64,000 nucleotides of DNA from Ridgeia piscesae (taxonomy: Eukaryota; Annelida; Polychaeta; Sabellida; Siboglinidae): assembly GCA_025642075.2 (NCBI GenBank), contig JAODUO010000065.1, forward strand, positions 476,001-540,000, read 5' to 3'. The stretch's first letter is position 1; each line of letters begins with the position of its first letter. This document shows positions 25,752 through 36,692 of this stretch, piece by piece. The translations under genes were made by a program, and so were the position numbers. Below the pieces are notes generated by a model that saw nothing but the letters and a program-made list of their open reading frames with translations, was not told the DNA's origin and did no database searches.

Positions 25752-25910
25752 ACATATGATGCCATTTATTGAGATAAAGCCATCAACTTCATCAGACATT
25801 TGGTCCCATATTACCCTCTTATGAAATGACATATGCATGTGTATGCTGAAGTTACTGTTATTTTATTGCAGACAAGAAACATGATGGGACTTAACGAACG
25901 AAACAGATGA
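20485..25910 (+). CDS. COQ9: Ubiquinone biosynthesis protein COQ9, mitochondrial (5' end incomplete)
   Basis: COQ9 is a TetR-fold, lipid-binding mitochondrial matrix protein that presents ubiquinone intermediates to COQ7. Exons with consistent phases are 20485-20587, 21146-21249, 21565-21715, 22182-22266, 22881-22985, 24798-24953, 25202-25258 and 25872-25910 (stop). They encode 266 residues plus the missing first exon; human COQ9 is 318. Family matches include [15 protein letters not shown] (human RILTAALEFVPAHGW), [32 protein letters not shown] and the C-terminus [10 protein letters not shown] (human NLTGLNQRR). The first exon listed encodes [12 protein letters not shown], which looks like part of the mitochondrial presequence. 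A start exon must supply one more base in phase. A candidate is 19775-19865 (ATG, gtgagt donor, right phase), but its acidic sequence is unlike a presequence. Intron 5 contains two minisatellites. Confidence 0.93.
22986..23129 (+). repeat. 36-bp tandem array carrying four copies of the COQ9 exon 5 splice donor
   Basis: Four 36-bp units each begin gtaagtccacaatct, at 22986, 23022, 23058 and 23094. Units 1 and 3 resemble each other, as do 2 and 4, so a 72-bp block was probably duplicated. The first unit starts exactly at the exon 5 donor. Unit length is a multiple of three, and the reading frame stays open through all four copies ([24 protein letters not shown] and so on). Use of a later donor would therefore add 12, 24 or 36 residues without a frameshift. 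Confidence 0.93.
23192..24787 (+). repeat. 23-bp pyrimidine-rich minisatellite, about 69 copies, in COQ9 intron 5
   Basis: The unit is cccttgaatcatcccaac then ctctt (23 bp), confirmed by the spacing of catccca at 23581, 23604 and 23627. Variants include ctttcc, cttctt, ctaacctc and local deletions. The array fills most of intron 5 and stops about 10 bp before the exon 6 acceptor (ag at 24796-24797). The unit itself has no AG dinucleotide on the plus strand. I saw only three in the whole array: near 23257, 24640 and 24750. Confidence 0.95.
25679..25746. repeat. (TA)n microsatellite
   Basis: A run of alternating TA of about 68 bp in the last COQ9 intron, self-complementary. Similar tracts recur across the window. 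Confidence 0.95.
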
Positions 25911-26254
25911 CTCCATTCAGTCCCGACATGGCAACTTCTAACAGTGCCTGGACATCAAACATCAGTCAGTGTTGCTAATCAAAATATGAATAGTTTGTGC
26001 CCAAAACATACGCTAGCATTGAACAGGAAAGAAGAAAATGTGTAGAAGTCTACTCTAGAAATACATAACAGCATGTGCACACTTATATACTGCATTTTTA
26101 TTGTGTCATTTACAGCAGGGCTTTGGTGGCATTGACACTGTCAGTTTCTGATGAAGTCTGCTTTGAAGGTTTCAATGTAACAATTTACCTGCCTTAAATC
26201 AGCTGAAAATTATGTCAATGAATGATTCAATGACCAAATGTATTTTGTTATTTT

Positions 26255-26260
26255 AATAAA
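26255..26260 (+). terminator. COQ9 polyadenylation signal AATAAA
   Basis: The hexamer lies about 345 bp after the COQ9 stop. It is followed by a T-rich and GT-rich stretch (ctatttttgttgtgta, from about 26281), as expected for a cleavage and polyadenylation site. Confidence 0.65.
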
Positions 26261-26289
26261 CGACTCTGTTGACATACTATTCTATTTTT

Positions 26290-28739
26290 GTTGTGTATTT
26301 GGAGGAATTATTTGCTCTGCACGATTTTTTTTCTAAGAATAGAACACCCACCAGTGAGATATGACAACTGGGTGTTAGCAGACCTTTGACTGGTGCACTA
26401 GTGTATGACAGTACGAGTGTGTACCTGTGTGCTATATCCATCCATGGTCACTATCAGTGGTGCCCTCTGGTGGCATTTTGCAACATTACAAACATTCACT
26501 TTTACACTGTTGACAGATAAATGATGTGAAGTGGGTTGCTCTGTCAAACTATATAAATTCACTTTGCAAAAACATGAGACAACGTTTTATAGGACAGATA
26601 TTTATTCACGCCAATCACAAATTATAGACAGGAGAAAAAAGAATATTCTGCTAAAGCAGCCAAAAATGTGCAGTAGTTACAAGGCAAAAATAAAACAAGC
26701 CAAGCTATTAAATATAATATGTACACAACAGTGATAACACCAACCTAAATTAGTACCCTCATGTCGATATGGACAATACAATATTGAACTAAACACCACG
26801 GGGGCACCAAACCTGCATGGCAGCTAGATATGAAGATACACCATTAAACCAACTCCTTATCGGGCTTTATTATGATAGTCTGTTTGCATTGTTGGGTTGC
26901 ATAAAATTAATCCATTGCCCAGATTCCCAATATATTAGACCAGTTTCATGTGAATTCCTAGAGGAAGCACATTCTGTTGGTAGAACGAGAACGGTATTGC
27001 TAGCTCCATTATTGTTATTTTAAATGAACATGTTTTGGGTTATCAACATATCACGTAAGACTGCTACAATATGCACCCTTCTTTATCGTAACCCTGCCCA
27101 ACAGGGTGGCAACCCTCTTCCCCAATTGGGTGGTAATAATGTTTGTCCGGCTCAACATCGTTACTAAGCTAGTAACTTAGACAATTATTATAACAATTAC
27201 AGTGACATGTGAATAGAGAACCTCTGATATGAGCTTTATCGACCAAGATTCTTCTCAGAAAGGTTCTATTTTCAAGTATTTCCAGTGAAAACATGCACAC
27301 ATTATTAGTGTTGTGACTTGTGCCCTAGAAACTCAGTAGAAAGTGCACATCACTTGTGAGGAAATAATTCATACATGGTCGGAATAACAATGTTGAGGTT
27401 GCAACTGAAGCACCAAGATCAAAAACACAAGTCACTCATTGGTGCTTTCGAGTAAATCAATAAAATCTTACTTTGGACTTGTTATTTAATAAGCAGCAAC
27501 ACATTTAGTGATTGCCTTACGTGGTTTGAAAATAGGAACTAGTATTTTAGCTGATATCATAAGGTGCGAAAAAATAGACTCGAATGTTTTTGATCTTGGT
27601 GCTTCTATTGTACAAATGTACTCTGTTCAAGGTTTATGTATCATACATCCAAAGGACACTAAAAATGTAGCCTTTCTGGGACATTTGTGTTCCAAATATG
27701 GTGTTGCTATTATTATGGAAAATAAATATACACATTTGTATTACATAACAGGAAAGCCTGACTGAAAATATGTAGATATGTTTCAATAAGGGGACCATGT
27801 CACTCAGAACTGACCACTGACGGAACCAAGCTGATGAACGCTAGTTATGTCAGGTATTCTACGTGACACTGGTAAGATAGCAACTGATTGTTGCGTCAGT
27901 CTCAATCTTGCTACCAACAATTTTGTTACCCGCAGTTGTCACTGATACTGCCTGTAAATTCCACCACAGTTTGTTCTCAGACAGGGCTATTGAACCGCCA
28001 CACCGGCATTCCTTATGTAGACTCGACAATCTAGGCATTTCACAAAGGCTGGCATACCCCACATCACAAACAACAACGTCCTCAATAACTTACACATGGA
28101 TGCTGCCAATTCAATAAAGCCGTTTCTAAAACAGCTACAAAAGCATCAACTGCACATCACACATATATGAATATCAATCAGTAGATACGGACTCGCTCGT
28201 CAGCCCGACTACTTGCAAAAATAGGACTAAGGTATCATCATCACCGTACCGAGCCTCTTTTTACAACAGTTCTCTTCCCTTAAAAGGCTTGAATCTAATG
28301 TACAATTGCCACTGTTCCTGCACAATCTAACAAAGTTCAAACTGTGTTTTAACCAAATGCGGAGGCCAACAGAAACAAACATACATATTAAAAACCAGCA
28401 GCACCACTTGAAACCAAACATTTGCTATTTGTGGATCGTAGTTCACGGACTGATTGAACGTATGTAAACGACTGTTGCCATAATTTAGATGTTACATAAA
28501 CAACAGCAACTGACACAACCACAATGTGTGGTACACGGTATTGCATGCATGCTGCAAGTTTCAGTCGGAAGTGAGTCTTGCCCCAAGATCACAATATTCC
28601 AAATATATATATAATAAATAAGAGATGACATGCATGCAAAATAAATTGCACATTAAAACAAGCACCGCCTGTCCCCAAATCCAACTGTCAGGAACACCTG
28701 GTGCCCTCAGTTCTGCCCTCTGTTTCCGATACGTCAGAC
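26290..28739. other. Spacer between COQ9 and SOCS6, including the SOCS6 3'UTR
   Basis: COQ9 and SOCS6 converge here. Only short open frames occur and none resembles a known protein. The SOCS6 3'UTR must occupy part of the right side, but I could not choose a poly(A) signal for it. No tRNA, array or transposon was recognised. Confidence 0.5.
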
Positions 28740-30083
28740 TCAGTATTGGTTTTCTTCCAGCCACCCTTTGATACGGTTTGGCAGTGGCAGCTTCTGTATG
28801 TGGTCGAAGCGAGTGTACTGGCGGATAACAAACCTACAGAGGTACTGCAGTGTGCGAACCTGTGAGAAGCGTGACACCGGCTTTGTGAGTCTGACTGGGA
28901 ATGACGGAGAGCCGGGCACTCGCGCTCGAGAGTAACAGAAGACGCCCGCCTGCGAGTCGTTCATCGAGTGTTCGATTAAGTCCACAATTGAACTATAGCC
29001 CTCGGATTCTGGCTGTGCGTAGAAGCTGAACACACCATTACAGTGTTCGATGCGGGTGTGCAGGGTTCGGTTGTACGACCGGAAGCTCAGACTTAAGAGA
29101 TAACGTTCGTCCGAACTGTCCCGCACGAGAAAAGCACCATCTGGCTGATCATACAGTTTCTCTTCGGCCTCCTCACGGTTGATTGGGCCCCAGTACCACC
29201 CGTGCTTTGTCAGTTTGAATAGTTCTTGGGTGAGACACCATGTTTTCGCACCCTCTTTCACTTGGTCATAAACAGGCTGAAATCTCTGCACTGATGTTGT
29301 TAGGGTAGATGCGTTGTGAACTTCAAAGCAGTCGTCCAAGTTGTTTGCGGCATTGCTTGCGTCACAGAGTGTCCTATCAAGTGTCATACCTTCACAACTC
29401 ACTAGGCCATTTGTCACTGGTGCAGATGCATGACCATATTCAGTATCCAAAGGAAACGGTTCGGCAGATATTGTGTCAATAGGCGATTTCTCGTCTCCAC
29501 TAGTGCTGCTACTACCTTTGGAATGGATCTGAATCGAATGTTCAGACACGTCACAATCACGACTATGTGTCTGTGGGCACATGCCGAGTGGCAGGTTAAG
29601 CATCTCCTCCGAATAAGCTGCCCGCAGTGGTCTCTCAACAGTCGTAGGACAGCCACGTAAACTGCCTGATTTGCTTTTGTCATCGGTTACAGGAATTTTA
29701 TATGAAAGAGCAGAGTGTGCACGACTGTGTACACTGCCATTTCCGCGTACGTGGTCATTGTTTTTACAAGGTCTTGCCTCGTTCCTCGCTTCACACCCCT
29801 CCCCTTTCGACGTATATTGGTTGAACTTCCGCCTTAATGTATTGAAAATCCCGTTCCTTGACCGAGTTTTTGGCGGACCGCAACTTTTCATCTGGGACGT
29901 ATTTAACGACATCTTTGGTCTGACACCTGTTCCGTCTCCATCAGAACTGCCAGGATCGCCCAGCCTCGCGTTTAACTGTGACACATTCGCTTTTTCCGCA
30001 TTACGCCCATCTTCATCGCCCGAGGCTGATGATTCCTTCCTTGTCGAAGGAAGCTTCAACCCTTTAAATGCGATCTTCTTCAT
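28740..30083 (-). CDS. SOCS6: Suppressor of cytokine signalling 6 (SOCS6-like), SH2 and SOCS box
   Basis: SOCS6 is a substrate adaptor of the Elongin B/C-CUL5 ubiquitin ligase that recruits phosphotyrosine proteins such as receptor tyrosine kinases. The chosen product is 447 aa (human 535), starting at MKKIAFKGLKL, which aligns with human MKKISLKTLRK. An in-frame Met ten codons upstream (30113) is possible but lacks homology. The N-terminal 280 residues are low-complexity and Ser-rich, with a basic patch GIFNTLRRKF near residue 80. The SH2 domain begins at GWYWGPI (about residue 295) and holds the phosphotyrosine-binding FLVRDSS (Arg about 321). The SOCS box follows (LQYLCRFVIRQYT, then KLPLPNRIKGWL) to the C-terminus. 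The match to SOCS6 is closer than to other SOCS members; SOCS7 is the main alternative. The single coding exon agrees with vertebrate SOCS6. It is head-to-head with GPATCH1. Confidence 0.94.
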   Translation of the reverse strand: MKKIAFKGLKLPSTRKESSASGDEDGRNAEKANVSQLNARLGDPGSSDGDGTGVRPKMSLNTSQMKSCGPPKTRSRNGIFNTLRRKFNQYTSKGEGCEARNEARPCKNNDHVRGNGSVHSRAHSALSYKIPVTDDKSKSGSLRGCPTTVERPLRAAYSEEMLNLPLGMCPQTHSRDCDVSEHSIQIHSKGSSSTSGDEKSPIDTISAEPFPLDTEYGHASAPVTNGLVSCEGMTLDRTLCDASNAANNLDDCFEVHNASTLTTSVQRFQPVYDQVKEGAKTWCLTQELFKLTKHGWYWGPINREEAEEKLYDQPDGAFLVRDSSDERYLLSLSFRSYNRTLHTRIEHCNGVFSFYAQPESEGYSSIVDLIEHSMNDSQAGVFCYSRARVPGSPSFPVRLTKPVSRFSQVRTLQYLCRFVIRQYTRFDHIQKLPLPNRIKGWLEENQY

Positions 30084-30312
30084 TGTGTCAATAAGTATTA
30101 ATGTACCATTCAATGAGTATCAACATTTTGTATCGCGTAATATGTGAAAAATCAACATTCTTTTTGGTTTCCGCACACATCGGCGTTGTTCTTGACAAAT
30201 TCCGACATGCGCACACACCACTTCCTTGTGAATGCGGACACACGAAATCCAACGATCGCTATTGGTTAATAATCGTCTCAAGGCATCAACTTCGGCTGGT
30301 AAACGAAGTACG
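30084..30312. promoter_or_regulatory. Short divergent intergenic region between SOCS6 and GPATCH1
   Basis: Only about 229 bp separate the SOCS6 start codon (minus) from the GPATCH1 start codon (plus), so both 5'UTRs and a shared promoter probably lie here. An inverted CCAAT motif (attgg, 30261-30265) sits about 50 bp before the GPATCH1 ATG. No TATA box is evident. A first non-coding SOCS6 exon elsewhere cannot be excluded. Confidence 0.6.
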
Positions 30313-33300
30313 ATGGACGAGGAGGAGGACGAAGATACGTTTGTGACAATCGGAACTCCACTAGAGCCATATGAAGAAGGTATCTGACATAAGTGGTATA
30401 TTCAACACATGTCTTCCTTATAGACACCACACTGGTTACTGGTTTTCACTTTCAATGCATGCAATAGGGAGTCGAGCTGCCTTCACTTCAGCATGGCCAT
30501 GCATGTCCATCGACTGGTGATGGTCACGGGCTGGCCTAGAAATGGGGGTTCCCTAGGCTTGAATAGTTGATAGTTCTAGCCGTACTTCTCCACGACTAAC
30601 CATTCCTGTGCCCTGGCCTGGAGATAGACGGTTGTCTACACAGGCACATACCACAGCGATTCTAATAATAGTCATTATTTGTCTTTTTCACTTAATTGCA
30701 GTTTAATTTCTTCTTAAATTCTGATCCATTTTTATTTCGTAGCTAGAATTTTACAATGTCAAATACAATTGGAAAGGCAAAATACCGAACTGCAATTTTC
30801 CAGAACTTTATAAAGCAAAAGGTTAACCAAGTTGTCCTTGTCAGTAATACTACAGCATTCAATTACATAGTCTGCTGTCATAGAAAGCTACAGCCCAGTA
30901 TGCTGAATTATTACAAATAATTATGTTTTAGATGAAGTCATCAAGAAGCCAACTAGAGTTCAAGACCAAACAGCACATGACTCTAAAGGTCGGCGACGTT
31001 TCCATGGCGCCTTTACAGGTGGTTTCTCAGCTGGTTTCTTCAACACAGTTGGATCAGAACAGGGTAAGTTTGGGTGACAAACATACAAACCCATCACAGG
31101 CAATCCTTGTAACTACATACTTTTTTTGTGGCAGATATGGGAATATGGTTAATGTATCATTTATGCGCACAAACAGACTGACTCTTGTAAACAGACAATT
31201 AGTATGTATGTTAAATTAACCTTTATATAATTGGTATATGTAGCAATATTGAAATATAGAATATATAATACGAATGTAAATATGTAATAAACAGCAGAAT
31301 ACATTTTGCAACAAAAGGAAAGAAAACAGTTGCTGTGAAATGGGAGACTCCTAAGGTTAAAGCTGATCACTGTCAATGGATAAATCTAAAGAAAAAACAA
31401 TATATTCTTTATGCTAATCCTAAGTTTTGTATAAAACGATGATTTTGCAGGAGGCAGTACTAACTACTAATATTCTATTTATAATCTTTGTTGTTTCTTC
31501 CCTAGGTTGGGTGCCGTCTACGTTTGTGTCATCTCGTAGCAAGAAATCCGACACATCAGTATCGCAGAGACCTGAGAATTACATGGATGATGAAGTAGGT
31601 CATGGTAAAAATTCTTCAATGTTGTAATACTTTGCTATATGATAGAATAGTAGTAGATAGCAGTAATGCTTGTGGATTTGTTTCTTTTTGAGATAATGTG
31701 TGACCATTTTTGTGTGTTTACCATTACATCTGGAAAAAATATTGCTATCTTTGGTCACTTTGGTTTGTCAATTTTATTTAGTGTGTTTCTTTGAAAATTG
31801 TAACGCAGTAACATGAAATATGATGTGGGATGCCTGCTATTGATTATAATGTTTATACATCACAAATAAAACCAAGAGTAAAGGACATCTTTCTTCACTT
31901 GTATTCACAGGACTTAGGTGAACATGGCATTGCACCAAGGAAAGTAGCACCAACTGAAGACTTTGCATCAGCTTTGAAGAAGAGACATATTGGAGAGATT
32001 GTTGGCGATGGAATTATACCTGGGGCATCTCCCCTTGGGGACATCATCGTCCCTGCAAAGTATGTCCAGGTGTCTTCACATACAAGTTCACATGTAACAC
32101 GCACTAACTTAAAACTTAACAGTTTTAAAATTATATATATTTTGTACTTCAATATATATATATATATATATATAGTACTATAAACTGTAAAATCTTTATC
32201 TTCTTGAATCAAAATTTAGTCTTTTCTGCAGCCGATAATATATGGAAAAAATTACGTAGTTCTGAATAATTTTCATATTATTAAAAAAAAAATTGGAATT
32301 ATCAGTTTAGTAAAATGTAAGATTGTAAAGGTTTTTTACGATGAAAGTTTAGGCTGGAATCAGTCATGGTGTGTCCTGTTTGTGGGTTTTAAAAGTAACA
32401 TGTGAGGTATGCATAACGTTCTGTCCTCTAGATGTCCAGTTGGTGTTCGACTGCTGAGAAAACTGGGATGGAAGGAGGGTCAGGGGGTAGGGCCGAGGGT
32501 GAAGAGAAAGGCAAGACGGAGACGGAGACAGTCTGCTACTGGTTAGTTGCCGTGTGGTGTTTGTGTTCCATTGGATGTGAATGGTCTCCAGATATTGCTG
32601 TCAAAATACATTTATTTGTTCCGCATGGAGAAATTTCCTTGTGGTGTTTGAGAGATAAAATAATTAAGAAATATAGATAGTATATTGTACAAATGAGTCA
32701 ATAAAAACAAATTCTAAGAAATATATATTATTAAAAATATTATATGGCATAATGCAAAACTATATTCAAGTAATTCAACATTGGCAAGTGACGTTTCACT
32801 GAAGCAGCACCTGAAATCTGAAACACTTTTTGCTTGAAAATCACAACCTTCAAGAGTCCTTTGCTCTAATGATAAAAAGATGATTCTTGCACCTCTTTAT
32901 TTGTATTATTCACTTAGTGATTTCTGTTTGTTGCACCTCTGGGCTCCCACACAGCATTTTTGTATGTGCAGTCATCATGGAATAATAATAACTTTACTGT
33001 CCAGTCATAGAATGGATGTACATTTTGCACTGTGGAGGATGCATAAAAACACAATATTTAAATCACGTAGTAATGCATGTACACACTACAATCAAGTATA
33101 TAAATATGTAGATGGTAGCGAAACATTAAAAAAAAATACACCGCAAGTGACAAAGAATATCTTATCTGACCCCTCACATTTCTTACATGACCAGTCCCAC
33201 CTTCTCCCCTCTGGAAGAAGGTACAGAATGCCAACTGTAAAAACTTAGCATGCCCTTAAACCAGTCATTCCATCCTGTATCTAGTATTTGAACAAGCCAC

Positions 33301-33418
33301 AGAGAATCAATCGTTGACTGATTTATCACTCTACCGCAGCCACTGCAATGTTGTTTTATCATATTTATTGATCTTATGATATTGTTATCTTGTTTTAGCA
33401 TATTTATTCCAATATGTG

Positions 33419-33467
<49 letters not shown>

Positions 33468-36400
33468 CACTGTATAGTGGTAAATCAGTCAATGATTGAT
33501 TTTCTGTTGCTGGTTCAAATACTTGATACGTGATATATCATTGTATGTAAAGATCTCAAAAATTGGGAGTCAATGTAGGTCCAAAATTGGTTACCTGATA
33601 GTTTTCTGTGTAAAAATGCAGCATAGCAGATTGTTTTATAGGAAAATGTAGAATACCAAAAATTACCAACATGTCATGATTTATATGAAAAAAATAACTA
33701 TCAAAGGGGGCTTAGTCCCGGAAGCCACAGTTGTCTGGGGATATGAAAACAAACTAAGCCCATTAATATGACTTGACTTCAGAGAGTGCACAGAAGGTCT
33801 ATGGCTGTTCTCTACCTCCAGAAAACGTCGACGAAGAGGTGAGTAACAGAGATGGAATCTTGCTCAGCCATTTTGCGTATTACAGTAAAAATGCAAGTTT
33901 GTGATACAAATTTTAATAATGACATATTTCACTTTCTAAATAAATAAAACAAAAATGTTTAGATTTAGGTAAGATTTATTGTACATTTTATATCCTCAGT
34001 GTGACATTGTATGTCTGTTCTGTTATTGTGAATTTTCAATAGAGCATGTTTAAAATCTTAATGTTTTTAATATGAACATTTCACAGGCAACAGTTTTGAA
34101 ATTACAAAAACAAATCTGGCTTATGAAGTAGATTTGGTGAACAATATGGCTTCAGTATACTTATGCAGACATTCAAATCGGTATACATAACTGTTAGTAA
34201 CTGAAAAGCAAACATTGTACCATTCATCTTTCAGGAGTCTGAGGAGGATGAGTATGCTGAAGGGATTACATTTGCCCCAAAAGATGTCAACCCAATCTGC
34301 TTCACACCAAAGGACAACCTACATGGGATTGGCTATCACGGTATAGACCCCAAAACTGCCCTCTTTGGTAGTTCGGGTCATGTTAGTCTGTTTGAGCCAG
34401 CGACTGTGTCGTCTGGCAGAAAGAAAGGCATCACAGGACAGGTTAGTACAGTTCTGGAAAACTGTCGCACAAATTGTGTAACCTAGAATTCTTTTATGAA
34501 TTGTTAAAGCGACATTGTCCGTTCGTGGCTTTTATTTTTATTGCAAAATCATGTTATATCGTATAAATTACACCTATTATAGCGTAAAGACAGTCAAAAT
34601 ATGTTTTCATGTACCATTTAGGGGTTGAAAATATATGCAGTAAGGGCACTTAACTCTGTGTACACATCGACCACGAGGCGTTTTCGAAACCGTTGTAGGC
34701 ATGGCTAAAAGCCCAGAAGGAAATGCATGATCACGCGATGCAGTATCACGTGAATACAAGTTGACACCATTAACGCCACACCCAGCCAGGTGCACGGCTC
34801 CCAGTTGGTAAAGGTCAAAGGGTGGGTGTCACTCGCGGCGATTTGAGTGACAGCGTCGGGATTCTTATAAACATTCAACGTTTAACATTACAAAGTCAGT
34901 TCTGTTTCGATAAAACATTTATTGGCGGTCAGGACGCTACAATAGTTATAACTATAATAATAATTTTGCATTAAAAATAAAAAGCCACGAACTGATCTGG
35001 TCCCTTTAAAGTATATAATATGATATTTTATAATAAATAAATATAATTTTATGTTCATGGAGTATGATGAAAATTCCTTGGTGAAATGTTAATTGTGTTC
35101 TTATTACAATGCAAATCTTTAAAAACAAATCTGAGAAAATATGAAATAAGTATGACTATGTTAATTTAATTAATCATGGTGTTTTGTATGTTTACAAACA
35201 TCTGACCAGACAAACAAGGGGTTAATGATGTTTGCAAGTTCATTAGACTACATTAGTACTTAGGAATATTTAACTTTCCTTTCAGGCATTTGGAATTGGA
35301 GCATTTGAAGAAGAAGATGATGATATCTATACTGTTGACCGGTTGTCGAACTATGACCGGGAGCTTGGTGGGCCAGAGAAAGACAGGCTACATGGGTGGA
35401 CCGCGCCCAAGCACAAAGGTGAGGCACACTTAATCACAACTCACATGCACACATGCAAGCATGCCCATGCATGCACACACGTGCACACACAATCACACAC
35501 ACACCAATTACTTGCCCTGATGAAACCAAGGTGGTAAATTATTACAATGATTATGAAATCTCTGTTGAGTTTTCTTCAGTATAAATGTCACACAGTATAA
35601 GTGGACGTGTTTTTAATAAATACCACCAAATAAACATTTCATACCTCACCTTCATTTAGTGTATATACAATAGTTTTGTTAGGAATCACAGCCATGTCAC
35701 TCTGTAATGTTTGGTTGGGAATACTAACAAAATAACGGTAAGTTCTTATACACTGTATACCCCATTCGATGCATAGTACTGTATACACACAAACACAATG
35801 TATGGTTTCCCAAAGTAGACGGTTTCTCAAATGATTCATACCGGACTTAACATTCCCATATATGGTAGCTCAATTATAGTAAGATTTTGAAATATTTTCA
35901 ACAGGAGACTCAATGCAGCTGGCCATTGGCAACATGTCGGCCGTCCTGAAGAATTTCAAGTTGTCATCCATCAAGTGTCAACCAAAGAAGATCTACCCAG
36001 CCCCGCAACTCCCCCGAGATTTCCGCCCATATCACACCCCAAGTACTGCCCCTGGGGCAACTAGGGCAGCATATATACCACCCCCAGTGAGACAAACCCT
36101 GGATGCAAACGTGAGGGGGTTGATGTTGGGTGAGGTGCCAAGAATGCGTCCCACCGGTGAGTGTGAATGTGAGGGGAAGGAATCGTTTTGTCTAAGGTAG
36201 AGAGATTCTGAAACTTTGAGTGCTGCAAATTCAGGATTGATGAAATATTTGATTATTATTATTAATTGTTCTTGTATGCTGTTGATTAAACATATGTTTG
36301 ATATTGTTTTATATCTCAAAGATTTTAATCCCAATAGTATGTTTATTTAATTATCTACGCTATTTTTATAACTCATTTATTTTATCATGTTTTAATTGGT

Positions 36401-36622
36401 TTATATTTGTAACTTATATACAATTTTAAAATGTATGTTATTTAAATATATGTAAGTGCCCAAATGTTGGGTTTTACCTGAAATAAAAGTATTTCTATTC
36501 ATGTACTTGGGCAAAATTACTTTCTATAGAATGGTTTGGCTGCACGTGTCTTTTGTTTACATGTTAAGGCCAACAAAATGTTTTAATGGATATGGCTATG
36601 ACGAATCCACACGTAGCTATTC

Positions 36623-36692
<70 letters not shown>

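Noticed and set aside
30084..30113. Upstream in-frame ATG for SOCS6 at 30113
   Set aside because: The ten extra residues have no counterpart in SOCS6, whereas MKKIAFKGLK aligns with the known SOCS6 start. It cannot be excluded without transcript data.
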